Origin: DASQTB01 sp035642095
Lineage (GTDB): Bacteria; Actinomycetota; UBA4738; CALAEC01
Length of the DNA stretch: 17,445 nucleotides
Assembly (NCBI GenBank): GCA_035642095.1
Contig: DASQTB010000078.1
Span: 1-17,445, forward strand
Direction of reading: 5' to 3'
Below the pieces are notes generated by a model. The model made no database searches and had not been told where the DNA came from. It saw only the letters and a list, made by a program, of their open reading frames with translations. Made by a program: the position numbers and the translations under genes. Below are positions 7,460-15,721 of this stretch, in pieces; within the stretch, counting starts at the first letter, position 1; every line of letters starts with the position of its first letter.

Positions 7460-10083
7460 CACCTGACGTCGATCTCCCCACGGGAACGGTGACGTTCCTG
7501 TTCACCGACATCGAGGGCTCCACCCGTCTGCTCCAGGAGCTCGGCGAGGGGTATCGGGCCGTGCAGGACCGGCACGGGGAGATCCTCCGAGCCGCCGTCG
7601 CCGCGGAGGGCGGCGTGGAGGTCCGGACGGAGGGCGACTCGCTGTTCGCGGTGTTCCAGACCCCGGCCCAGGCGGTTCGGGCCGCGGTGGCCGCCCAGCG
7701 GGAGCTGGCGGGGGCAGACTGGCCTCACGGCCGCTCGCTCCGGGTCCGGATGGGTATGCACACCGGCGAAGGCGTACTCGGCGGGGGCGACTACATCGGC
7801 ATCGACGTCAACCGGGCCGCCCGGATAGCCGCGGCGGGCCACGGCGGGCAGGTCCTGCTCTCCGACGCTACCCGGACCCTGGTCGACCACTCGCTCCCCG
7901 AGGGGGTGACGGTCCGCGAGCTCGGGAGCCACCGCCTGAAGGACCTCGAGCATCCCGAACGCATCCACGATCTGGTGATCGCCGGGCTGCCGGCGGACTT
8001 CCCGCCGATCCGAGCCCTCGATTCGTCGAGACCCACGAACCTGCCGCCCCAGCGAACCTCGTTCGTCGGGCGGGGACGTGAGGTCGCCGAGATCACCGAC
8101 CTGCTGGCGACCACCAGGCTGGTGACGCTGACCGGTCCGGGCGGTAGCGGCAAGACCAGGTTGGCGTTCCACGTTGCCGAGCGACAGGTCGACGGGTTCG
8201 AGGACGGCGTGTTCCTCGTCGATCTCGGAGCGGTCGTCGACCCCGACCTGGTCCCCTCGGCCATCGCCACGACGTTAGCCGTCCGGGAGGAGCCCGGCCG
8301 GTCGCTGACCGACACGCTGGCCGACCAGCTCCGGAACCGCCGGCTGCTGCTGGTGATGGACAACATGGAGCAGATCGTCGAGGCGGCCTCGGTGGTGGAT
8401 CGACTGCTGGATGCCGCCCCGGACCTGCGCATCCTGGCCACCAGCCGGATCCCCCTGCGGATCTCCGGCGAGCAGGAGTACCCCCTCCGTCCACTTGCGC
8501 TGCCGACGGCAGATCAGGTGAACGACGTGAGGGCGCTGAGCGCCTGCGAGGCCGTGATGCTGTTCGTGGAGCGGGCCGCCGGGGTCCGGCCCGGTTTTGC
8601 CCTGGACCGGGACACCGCCACGGCGGTGGCCAGGATCACGGCGCGGCTGGACGGCCTGCCCCTGGCCATCGAGCTCGCCGCCAACCGGGTCAAGGTCCTG
8701 CCGCCGGCCGAGCTCCTTGACCGGCTGGATCGACGCCTCCCCCTCCTGACCGGCGGCGCCCACGACGCCCCTCTACGCCACCGGACCCTCCGGGCCACGA
8801 TCGAGTGGAGCCACGACCTTCTGGAGCCGGACGTCCGGCGGCTGTTCGCCCGGCTGGGGGTCTTCGCCGGTGGGTGGACGCTTCCGGCGGCAGAGACCGT
8901 GTGCGCGCCGGGACTGGGGATCGATGTCCTGGACGGCCTGACCGAGCTGGTCGATCACAGCCTGATCCGACGGGGCTCCCGCGACCCGGTGCGGTTCCGG
9001 ATGCTGGAGACGATCCGGGAGTTCGCCGCCGAAGGGCTCTCGGCGTCCGGTGAGGAGGAGGACGTGCGGCGCCGGCACGCCCGGGAGGTCGCGGAGATGG
9101 CCGAGGCCGCCGAGCCCCACCTCCTCAGGGACCCAGCACAGCTGGACCGGGTGGAAGCCGAGCACGACAACATCCGGGCGGCGCTCCGCTGGTCGATCGA
9201 CACCGGCGAGGCCGAGGTCGGCCTCCGTATCGCGGGATCGTTGTGGCGGTTCTGGCAGCTCCGCAACCACCTTGCGGAGGGCCGCCAGTGGACGGAGTCC
9301 CTCCTGTCGCTCCCGACGGCAGCGCGGCGCACGGCGGCTCGAGCCAGGGCCCTCGGCGCCCTGGGGAGCCTGGCGTACTACCTGCGTGACCCCGAGCACG
9401 TCGCGGGGCCGTACGAGGGGAGCCTGGCCATCTTCCGGGAGCTCGGCGATCCGAAGGGGGAGGCCGACGCAGCCTACAACCTGGGCTGGGCCCGATTGCT
9501 CCTTCGCGACGATCGCGGCGGCACGGAGCTTTTCCTCCGGGCCCAGGAGCTCTACCGCACGATCGACGACCCAGTTGGAAGGGCCCATGCAACGTCGGCC
9601 CTCGGCCACGTGGCGGCGGAGAAGGGGGATTTTGTGGAGGCTGCAACTCGGGTCGAAGAGGCTCGGAGGGCGTTCGTCGCAACCGGGGACATGTGGGGGG
9701 TCGTCCTGACCTCGGGACTGCTCTCCAGCGTCGCCCTCAGACAGGGCGATCTGGACACCGCTCGCACGGAGGCCGCGCGTTCGCTCGAGACGGGCATGGC
9801 GATGGGTGCTCGAGCTTGGACCGCCGTGGCCATCCAGGGCCTGGCGGTGGTGTCGATCCTGGAGGGAGACCGTGAGCGAGGGTTGCGACTTGCGGGTGCT
9901 GCGGATCGGTTCAGGGAGATCGCCGGCGGAGAAGCTCCTCCGTCGCTCGTCGGTATCGACGATCCGCTGGAGATGCTCAGGGGGAAGATGCCGCCGCAGC
10001 GGATCGAAGCCCTGTGGAAGGAGGGCCGACTCCTGGACCTCGAGCAAGCCGCAGCCCTGGCCCTCGAGGATCCCGGCACATGA
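7456..10083 (+). CDS. Class III nucleotide cyclase - NB-ARC-like ATPase - TPR-like protein, copy 3
   Basis: An 875-residue paralogue. The GTG start lies in the 4-base overlap GTGA (7456-7459) with the copy 2 stop, so translation is probably coupled; the shared LPTGTVTFLFTDIEGST begins at residue 7. Cyclase residues are Asp18 and Asp61 (metal), Arg57 in place of Lys, Asp112 (base site), Asn119 and Arg123 (catalysis). The ATPase shows FVGRGRE, GPGGSGKT (Lys233), LLLVMDN (Asp302), ATSRIPL and GLPLA, then FAGGWTL and a TPR-like helical tail. It ends WKEGRLLDLEQAAALALED, again without an HTH. The stop overlaps the ATG of the cNBD membrane protein gene (ATGA, 10080-10083), which is the strongest contextual sign that this cyclase and that protein work together. 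Confidence 0.9.
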   Translation: MTPDVDLPTGTVTFLFTDIEGSTRLLQELGEGYRAVQDRHGEILRAAVAAEGGVEVRTEGDSLFAVFQTPAQAVRAAVAAQRELAGADWPHGRSLRVRMGMHTGEGVLGGGDYIGIDVNRAARIAAAGHGGQVLLSDATRTLVDHSLPEGVTVRELGSHRLKDLEHPERIHDLVIAGLPADFPPIRALDSSRPTNLPPQRTSFVGRGREVAEITDLLATTRLVTLTGPGGSGKTRLAFHVAERQVDGFEDGVFLVDLGAVVDPDLVPSAIATTLAVREEPGRSLTDTLADQLRNRRLLLVMDNMEQIVEAASVVDRLLDAAPDLRILATSRIPLRISGEQEYPLRPLALPTADQVNDVRALSACEAVMLFVERAAGVRPGFALDRDTATAVARITARLDGLPLAIELAANRVKVLPPAELLDRLDRRLPLLTGGAHDAPLRHRTLRATIEWSHDLLEPDVRRLFARLGVFAGGWTLPAAETVCAPGLGIDVLDGLTELVDHSLIRRGSRDPVRFRMLETIREFAAEGLSASGEEEDVRRRHAREVAEMAEAAEPHLLRDPAQLDRVEAEHDNIRAALRWSIDTGEAEVGLRIAGSLWRFWQLRNHLAEGRQWTESLLSLPTAARRTAARARALGALGSLAYYLRDPEHVAGPYEGSLAIFRELGDPKGEADAAYNLGWARLLLRDDRGGTELFLRAQELYRTIDDPVGRAHATSALGHVAAEKGDFVEAATRVEEARRAFVATGDMWGVVLTSGLLSSVALRQGDLDTARTEAARSLETGMAMGARAWTAVAIQGLAVVSILEGDRERGLRLAGAADRFREIAGGEAPPSLVGIDDPLEMLRGKMPPQRIEALWKEGRLLDLEQAAALALEDPGT

Positions 10084-12995
10084 GACGGCTGACGTCGGCG
10101 CTGCGGATCCGGCCGGGCGAGGAACGGACCGCGTTCCGCCTCCTAGCCCTGATGTTCGTGGCCATGGCCGGCGCCGCCGTGGGCGCCAACGGGGTGGAGT
10201 CCCTGTTCTTCTCCCGGTTCGGACCGGGGTTCCTGCCCTACCTGTACGTGATGCTGGGCCCGGTGACCTTCGCGGTCATGGTCGGGATCGGCGCACTGGT
10301 CGCCACGGAGGCCACCCGGTTCTTGGTGCGGCTGCCGCTGATCCTGGCCCTCGTCGCCGTCGCCTCCAGGGCCCTGCTGGAGCTGGATATCGGCTGGCTC
10401 TATCCGGCGCTGTGGCTGGTGATGATGGTCATGTGGACCTCGCTGGTCATGGGGTCCTGGGGGCTGGCCGGAGCGGTCAGCGACACCCGGCAGGCGAAGC
10501 GACTGTTCCCGCTGTACGGCGCGGGCCTGATCACGGGCGCAGTCATCGGGGGGCTGGCCACGGGGCCCCTGGCGAACCTGCTCGGCGCGGAGAACCTCCT
10601 CGTTGTCTGGGCCGGGGCGCTGGTGGTGACGTTCGTCCTGGCCAGGATGGTCGTGGGGACTCGAGCGACAACACGCCGAAGGCGTCGCCCTGCCCGGCAC
10701 CGGGTCGGCCTGGGCCGGCAGATGGTCGAGGGGTTCCGCGACCTGGCGACCTGGCCGCTGCTGCGGTGGATGTCGGTCAGCCTGGTGCTGTTCGCCATCC
10801 TGTACTTCACCCTGGCGCTCCTGTTCGCCAGGGCGGCCACGGACCGGTTCCCTCAGACTGACCAGCTGGCCGGGTTCCTCGGCCTGTTCATGGGAGCCAG
10901 CAACGGAGCGGCGCTACTGGTCTCGCTGCTGGTGGCGAATCGGCTCTTCGCCCGGTTCGGGGTGGTGTCCATGGTCCTGGTGCTGGCGGCCATCTACCTG
11001 GTGGGGTTCGGTGTGCTGGCCGTCAGCGCCGCGTTCGGCGTCCTGCTCGCCTTCCGGTTCGTCCAGATGGTCTGGGTGAACGGCGTGTGGGCCACCGGAT
11101 GGCAGGCGCTGTTCAACGTTGTGCCGGAGGAGCGTCGAGCTCGGACGAGGACGTTCATGGACGGCGGCCCGCTCCAGGCGGGCATCGTCCTGTCGGGTGT
11201 GCTCCTGATCCTGGCCGATCGAGTCATCGGGCCACGGGCCCTGTACGTGGTCGGGGTGGCCGCGGCGGCGCTGGCCACGGTGGCGATGTGGCGAGCCCGC
11301 CGGGCCTACGGCGGAGCGTTGATCGAGGCGCTGCGAACCGGGAATCCTGATGTCTTTCGGCCAGGCGAGGAGCCGTTCGGTGGATTCGCTCGCGACGCCG
11401 GAGCCTACGCCGCCGTGGAGCGGGGAGCGTCGGACCCCGACCCGGGAGTGCGACGGGTCTCGATGGAGATCCTGGCGGACGCGGAGGCCGATTCGGCGGC
11501 GGTGCTCGAGCGAGGACTGGCCGACCCCGATCCCGAGGTCCGGGCGGCGGCCCTGCGCGGTCTGGCCGGCCGAGAGGACCGTCCGGACCCGGATCGGCTG
11601 GCCCCGCTCCTGGACGACCCCGACCCCGAGGTCAGAGCCCGGGCGGCCGGGCTGCTCGACGACGCCGACGACCGAGGCCGGCGCACGCTGACGGCGATGG
11701 GCCGGGACCCTCGCCCCGAGTGGCGGGCCGCGGCGATCTCCGGGTGGGCGGGGAGCGGCGGCGGCGAGATCGAGGCTGCGCTCGGCGATCCCGACCCCTC
11801 GGTTCGACGGGCCGCGGCCGACGCCCTCGGCCGAGGGCGGGGCCAGCCGTCGATCGAGCCACTGGTGGCGGCGCTCGGGGACCGGGATCCGGTGGTCCGC
11901 GACGTGGCCGCTGCGGCCCTGGTCCGCGTGGGGATCCCGGCCCAGCAGGCGGTGATCGAAGCCCTGTCCCTGCCGGCGCTGGAGGCGGGGGCGCTGACCG
12001 CCCTGATCGGTCTGGCCGATCCCCCCTCCCCGGCGCTGCACGCGTACGCCGAACGCCAGGCGACCCAGGCGGTCCGATACCACAAGCTGTGGGAGCGACT
12101 GGATCCCCGGCGGGACGAACGGGTGGCCCTGCTGGCCGATGCGGTCCGGCATCGGGCTCTCCTTCACGCGCTCCGGGGGCTCCGGGCCGTGGCCGCCGGG
12201 CGCGCGGAGGCCGCGATGGCCATCGACAACCTGTCCAGCCGCGACGGCCAGCAGCGGGCCAACGCGCTGGAGACGCTGGAGGCCAGCGGTGAGCCGGACA
12301 TCGTCCGCCCGCTTCTGGCCGTGTGGGACGCCGGCCAACCCCGCGGAGTCGACACCGTCTCCGCCATCGGCGCGATCCTCGGGGACGACGATCCATGGCT
12401 CCGGGCCTGCGCTGCCCTGGCCGCGGGCGGACTGTCGGACCGGCGCCTGGGATCCGACCTGTTGGATCGGGCCCGATCCGATCCGGATCCCCTGGTTCGG
12501 GAGGCCCTGAGCCCGAGAGGAGGCGATGTGGAGACCCTGTCGACGCTGTCGCTGCTGGAGCGGATCCTGTTCCTGCGGAAGGTACCGCTGTTCGTCGATC
12601 TCTCCCCCGGCGACCTCAGGCACATCGCCGAGGCGGCATCCGAGCATGTCTATCCCGATGGCGAGGTCATCGCCGAGCAGGGGGAGGCCGGGGACGAGAT
12701 GCACATCGTCGTCGAGGGAGAGATCCGGGTGATGGTCGATGCCGGGGAGGGACAGAGCCGGGAGCTTGCACGCCGAACGAAGGGCGAGAACGTCGGAGAG
12801 ATGGCCCTCCTCACCGGGGAGTCGCGGATGGCCTCGCTGGTGTGCACCGGACCGGTGCGCACGCTCAGCCTGGACCGCAAGAGGTTCGAGCGGATCCTTC
12901 GAGAGCGACCCGACGTGGGCCTCGCGGTGATGCGCGTCCTGAGCGACCGGCTTCGCGAGTCGGACTCGCGAAGCCGGTCACCCGCGTCTGGCTAG
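10080..12995 (+). CDS. NTT/MFS-like membrane protein with HEAT repeats and C-terminal cyclic-nucleotide-binding domain
   Basis: A 971-residue three-part protein. Residues 20-405 hold about ten to twelve hydrophobic helices with features resembling the ATP/ADP translocase (NTT/TLC) branch of the MFS clan: RPGEERTAF at the start, SRFGPGFLPYLYV, RLFPLYGAGLITGAVIGG and VVPEERRARTRTFMDG. Residues 446-620 and patchily to 810 are HEAT-like repeats with a recurring DPDPEVRAAALRGL pattern. Residues 834-960 are a cNMP-binding domain: FVDLSPGDLRHIAEAA, PDGEVIAEQGEAGDEMHIVV, and the phosphate cassette GENVGEMALLTGESRMASL with Glu907 and Arg916, the residues that usually hold the ribose and phosphate. ATG 10080 is preferred over an in-frame ATG at 10014 because it overlaps the copy 3 stop and begins at the conserved region. 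Transport of nucleotides is only a possibility; it may be a regulated scaffold. Confidence 0.85.
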   Translation: MRRLTSALRIRPGEERTAFRLLALMFVAMAGAAVGANGVESLFFSRFGPGFLPYLYVMLGPVTFAVMVGIGALVATEATRFLVRLPLILALVAVASRALLELDIGWLYPALWLVMMVMWTSLVMGSWGLAGAVSDTRQAKRLFPLYGAGLITGAVIGGLATGPLANLLGAENLLVVWAGALVVTFVLARMVVGTRATTRRRRRPARHRVGLGRQMVEGFRDLATWPLLRWMSVSLVLFAILYFTLALLFARAATDRFPQTDQLAGFLGLFMGASNGAALLVSLLVANRLFARFGVVSMVLVLAAIYLVGFGVLAVSAAFGVLLAFRFVQMVWVNGVWATGWQALFNVVPEERRARTRTFMDGGPLQAGIVLSGVLLILADRVIGPRALYVVGVAAAALATVAMWRARRAYGGALIEALRTGNPDVFRPGEEPFGGFARDAGAYAAVERGASDPDPGVRRVSMEILADAEADSAAVLERGLADPDPEVRAAALRGLAGREDRPDPDRLAPLLDDPDPEVRARAAGLLDDADDRGRRTLTAMGRDPRPEWRAAAISGWAGSGGGEIEAALGDPDPSVRRAAADALGRGRGQPSIEPLVAALGDRDPVVRDVAAAALVRVGIPAQQAVIEALSLPALEAGALTALIGLADPPSPALHAYAERQATQAVRYHKLWERLDPRRDERVALLADAVRHRALLHALRGLRAVAAGRAEAAMAIDNLSSRDGQQRANALETLEASGEPDIVRPLLAVWDAGQPRGVDTVSAIGAILGDDDPWLRACAALAAGGLSDRRLGSDLLDRARSDPDPLVREALSPRGGDVETLSTLSLLERILFLRKVPLFVDLSPGDLRHIAEAASEHVYPDGEVIAEQGEAGDEMHIVVEGEIRVMVDAGEGQSRELARRTKGENVGEMALLTGESRMASLVCTGPVRTLSLDRKRFERILRERPDVGLAVMRVLSDRLRESDSRSRSPASG
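12945..12979. terminator. 35-base near-perfect palindrome, probable two-way terminator
   Basis: Arms of 17 bases (12945-12961 and 12963-12979) are exact reverse complements around a single G. As RNA it would form a stem of 15-16 bp with a 3-5 base loop on either strand. It lies inside the last codons of the membrane-protein gene, 13 bases before the stop, and points at the convergent gene ending at 13004. No T-run follows on either side, so it is not a textbook intrinsic terminator, although T-less stems are common in high-GC genomes. Because of it, the protein ends in an Arg/Ser-rich tail (RESDSRSRSPASG). Confidence 0.6.
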
Positions 12996-13003
12996 CCGCT
13001 CCG

Positions 13004-14539
13004 TCAGCCGGCCGACTTGTCCAGCCGAACGGCGTCACCCAGGTTGGAGTTCCCCTCCAGGAACGACAGCCCCGACACCTCACCGGCCCGGGGGCCCGTG
13101 TACCGGAGGATGTAGAGCCCGTTCCGGAGGTCGATGACGTAGATCAGGCCATCCTCGACGATCAGGAAGCTCCACATCACGACCTTGTTGGTCCCCATCG
13201 ACAGGGCGGGGTCCTCGTTGGCCACGGAGGGCAGGGGGGTCGGCGAGTACCACCCGCCCTGCTCCATCTGCCCAGGGTCCTCGATGTCGATGGCCTGCAT
13301 TCCGCCGGAGTGCCACGTGACCAGGGCCACGTTCCGGGTCAGCGTGGGGTTGTGGGACGCATAGCTCGCCCGCTCCTGGTCGGCCTGGCTGGGGGGCGGA
13401 CAGGAGTTCTCCGGAAGCCGGTACTCTCCGATCACGTGCGGCCGGCTGGGCAGGGCCACCTGGATGGCCCGGGCCCATCCCCACGGACAGCCGAACTCCG
13501 GGTCGGTGAACGTCCCATAGACCTCGTCCGTGTGGAACGAGAACGGCCGGCCGGGGAACGGAACCGCCGAGTGGCCGGGGTTCGGGTTGTCCCACGTCGG
13601 GCGGTTGGCCACGGGGGTCAGCAGATCGTCGTTCAGGTTGAGGACCTCGCCGGGGGCGTAGTTGCCCTCCGCCACGTCCGAGGTATCCAGCATCAGGAAG
13701 AAGCCCGACAGGTGAGCCAGGTGGGTCTCGGTCCCGTCCGGCGTCGGGGTCATCGAGTGGAGGGCCACGTTCGGCATGACCGGGTACTGGTCGTTCCACG
13801 TCCCCTGGGCCACCACGACCGGAGCGCCGCCGTTCGGTACGGTACTGATGTCGGCGATCAGTAGGTTGGCGTTGTTGGCGTTCCGGCTCGTGGTCGGGGT
13901 GGAGATCCACAGCAGCCCCCGGTCGGGGTCGTCGGGGTCCTCCCACAGATAGAACTCGTGGGGCGTCCGAATGGCCCCGTTGGCCTGACGGGGAACCCAC
14001 TCCGAGACGAAGACGGGGTTGGCCGGGTTCGAGATGTCGAAGAACCGGAACGTGGGGGTCACTCCGGCGAAGACGCAGGAGTGGATGACCGTGGAGCACT
14101 GGAACGACTCGACGATCAACAGGTCCTGGCTCGCCCAGACCCGGAGCTCCCGGGTGGTCTCACCCACGGTGCCCGCGTAGGGAGGGCCGATCTCGTTCAC
14201 GACCTGCGGGTTGGAGGGGTCCGTGGCGTTCACGACGAGGATGCCCGGGTTCGGGTGGGGGCAGGCGTCCAGGCCGAGGGTCTCCCGACGAGGGTCTCCC
14301 AGGCCGCACCGGCTCGACCCGTCCGTTCGGTTTCCGACGTACACGAACCCGTCCGAGACGGCCAGCGCGGCGTTCATCCCCCTGGAGAACAAGGGGTTAT
14401 GGCCGACCAGCTCGAAGTTCGATGATGTCCCGGGAGTTCCACCTCCGGGGCCCACGGTCTCGTCGCCTCGGCTCGCCGTGGCGGGCCCGAAGACGCTGAC
14501 GGTAAGGACGAGAGCAAGGAGCAGGGCGCTCCGGCGCAT
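13004..14539 (-). CDS. Secreted LVIVD-like repeat (beta-propeller) protein
   Basis: A 511-residue protein with a clear signal peptide, MRRSALLLALVLTVSVFGPA, probably cut near ATA-SRG. The mature part has repeats of the LVIVD type: PGILVVNATDPSNPQVV (98-114), PTFRFFDISNPANPVFVSEW (162-181), NANLLIADIS (223-232) and GGMQAIDIEDP nearer the C-terminus, and it ends in LIYVIDLRNGLYILRY. Such repeats build beta-propellers in extracellular proteins of mostly unknown function. There are several Cys residues, possibly in disulfides. The ORF could extend to an ATG at 14602, but AGGAGGT (14546-14552) sits 6 bases before ATG 14539 and the signal peptide begins there, so 14539 is chosen. It lies 86 bases downstream of the fourth cyclase on the same strand and may be cotranscribed. 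No catalytic motif recognised. Confidence 0.8.
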   Translation of the reverse strand: MRRSALLLALVLTVSVFGPATASRGDETVGPGGGTPGTSSNFELVGHNPLFSRGMNAALAVSDGFVYVGNRTDGSSRCGLGDPRRETLGLDACPHPNPGILVVNATDPSNPQVVNEIGPPYAGTVGETTRELRVWASQDLLIVESFQCSTVIHSCVFAGVTPTFRFFDISNPANPVFVSEWVPRQANGAIRTPHEFYLWEDPDDPDRGLLWISTPTTSRNANNANLLIADISTVPNGGAPVVVAQGTWNDQYPVMPNVALHSMTPTPDGTETHLAHLSGFFLMLDTSDVAEGNYAPGEVLNLNDDLLTPVANRPTWDNPNPGHSAVPFPGRPFSFHTDEVYGTFTDPEFGCPWGWARAIQVALPSRPHVIGEYRLPENSCPPPSQADQERASYASHNPTLTRNVALVTWHSGGMQAIDIEDPGQMEQGGWYSPTPLPSVANEDPALSMGTNKVVMWSFLIVEDGLIYVIDLRNGLYILRYTGPRAGEVSGLSFLEGNSNLGDAVRLDKSAG

Positions 14540-14625
14540 CGTTCCACCTCCTCGACGTGTGAGACGCCCGGCGATGCGGGCCGATACACCGATCTCCGGC
14601 ATTTACGCAGACGGCGAGCGGAAGG

Positions 14626-15711
14626 TCAAATCACCGCGAACAGCTGCCAGTCCTCCGCCACGCCCTTCAGACCGTGGGTCCCCCGATCGACGAGATCGGT
14701 CTCCGACCCGGCCACCAGATCCCGAACGGTCCTCGACACCAGGATCTCGTCCGGCCGAGCCGCATCCATGATCCGGGCAGCGATGTGAACGGCGATCCCA
14801 CCGACGTCGTCGCCCCGGAACTCCACCTCGCCGGTGTGGATCCCCGCCCGGATCCCGATCCCCAGCTCGCGGAGGTCGCGGCTGAGCTCCCTCGCGCACG
14901 AGATGGCCCTCCCCGGGGCCTCGAACAGGGCCAGGATCCCGTCGCCCGTGGTCTTGATCAGCTCTCCCTGCTCCTGTTCCACCAGGCGCCGAGCCGTCCG
15001 GTCGTGCCGGTCCAGGACCTCCCGCCAGCGGACGTCCCCGATCTCCTGAGCCCGATCGGTCGAGCCAACGATGTCCGTGAACAGCACGGTGGCCAGGCCA
15101 CGGCCGGTCCGTCCCCGACCGGGGGCCACGACCGCCTGGGTGGCCACGGTCAGGCTCGTGGCGCCACGACGCACCTCGATGTCGTAGCCGTCGGAGTCTC
15201 TCTGGTGATCGGGACTCTTCCAGTTGAGCGTTCCCCCGACGGCGTTGAAGTACTGGTCGTCGAGCTTCAGCGTGCTGGCCCCTCCTCCGATACGCACCTG
15301 GGCCGGGATGCCGGATGGGCGGCGGATCGTCACGTCGGCCACGCCGCCGGCAAACCTGATGGGGACGTGACCCGCCGGCCGGGGGAGCAGTATCAAGATC
15401 CGGCTGGCCCCGCCCCGAACGTCGATCTCCCGGAGCTCGAGACCGCCGAGGTCCGCCGTGATGCCAGACACCTGCCCCGTCGCCCCGATGACCCAGGGGA
15501 GGCTGCCGCTCAGCGTTATGGTGGCCGGATACCGCCTTCGCTTCGGTGAGAACCGGGGGAACTCCACGGTCACCACGCGATCCTCGTCTCGAACCCGGGC
15601 CGGACGGCCCTCGAACCGGGTGCGGTAGGCCTCCGACATCGTCCGGTCAGCCCCGATGGCCACGTTCACCGCCCGGACCAGCTCCAGCCGCCAGGGAGTG
15701 CTCGAACCCAT
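14626..15711 (-). CDS. Class III adenylyl/guanylyl cyclase with N-terminal beta-rich domain
   Basis: A 361-residue protein. Residues 207-361 are a class III cyclase domain: VLFTDIVGST with metal Asp213, IKTTGDGILALF with Lys253 and metal Asp257, RAGIHTGEVEFRGDDVGG with base-site Asp302, and VHIAARI with Arg313. Lys253 is the classical purine-binding Lys, unlike the Arg of the three large cyclases; the transition-state Asn is His309, which I recall in many actinobacterial cyclases of this type. Residues about 45-195 are Gly- and beta-rich with repeated elements (LREIDVRGGASRILILLPRP, RRPSGIPAQVRIGGGASTLK, EVRRGATSLTV), similar in style to toastrack/DUF4097 beta-solenoids; that assignment is tentative. 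No membrane segment is visible. A GATAAT box 10 bases before ATG 15711 supports this start; an ATG at residue 25 is the alternative. It is divergent from the amidase gene. Confidence 0.85.
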   Translation of the reverse strand: MGSSTPWRLELVRAVNVAIGADRTMSEAYRTRFEGRPARVRDEDRVVTVEFPRFSPKRRRYPATITLSGSLPWVIGATGQVSGITADLGGLELREIDVRGGASRILILLPRPAGHVPIRFAGGVADVTIRRPSGIPAQVRIGGGASTLKLDDQYFNAVGGTLNWKSPDHQRDSDGYDIEVRRGATSLTVATQAVVAPGRGRTGRGLATVLFTDIVGSTDRAQEIGDVRWREVLDRHDRTARRLVEQEQGELIKTTGDGILALFEAPGRAISCARELSRDLRELGIGIRAGIHTGEVEFRGDDVGGIAVHIAARIMDAARPDEILVSRTVRDLVAGSETDLVDRGTHGLKGVAEDWQLFAVI

Positions 15712-15721
15712 CGCAGGCAGG

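Larger units (their letters stand above)
2147..10083 (+). repeat. Tandem array of three paralogous cyclase-ATPase genes
   Basis: The genes at 2147, 4811 and 7456 share order of domains, length (872, 882 and 875 residues) and near-identical openings such as LPTGTVTFLFTDIEGSTRLL. Copies 2 and 3 look closer to each other in the cyclase domain (GGGDYIGIDVNRAARIAAAG in both), while copy 1 has diverged there. The TPR-like parts differ much more, which fits duplication followed by specialisation of the sensing part. Divergence was judged by eye. Confidence 0.85.

Noticed and set aside
4805..7462. An 885-codon open frame on the strand opposite cyclase copy 2, with similar long antisense frames opposite copies 1 and 3 and the cNBD gene.
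   Set aside because: Such shadows arise from strong G/C bias at the third codon position; the antisense product is low-complexity, rich in Arg, Gly, Pro and Glu, and matches no family, while the sense strand carries clear conserved domains.
10014..10079. A 22-residue N-terminal extension of the membrane protein from ATG 10014.
   Set aside because: It lies wholly inside the end of cyclase copy 3 and reads as Gly/Pro/Arg-rich shadow sequence; ATG 10080 forms the ATGA overlap and begins the conserved region.
11415..11939. Repeated GACCCCGACCCCGAGGTC-like DNA, considered as a DNA repeat array.
   Set aside because: It is explained by the HEAT-repeat protein motif DPDPEVR with biased codon use; spacing is irregular and set by the protein repeats.
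14540..14602. A 21-residue extension of the LVIVD-like protein from ATG 14602.
   Set aside because: It would bury the signal peptide; a strong AGGAGGT lies 6 bases before ATG 14539.
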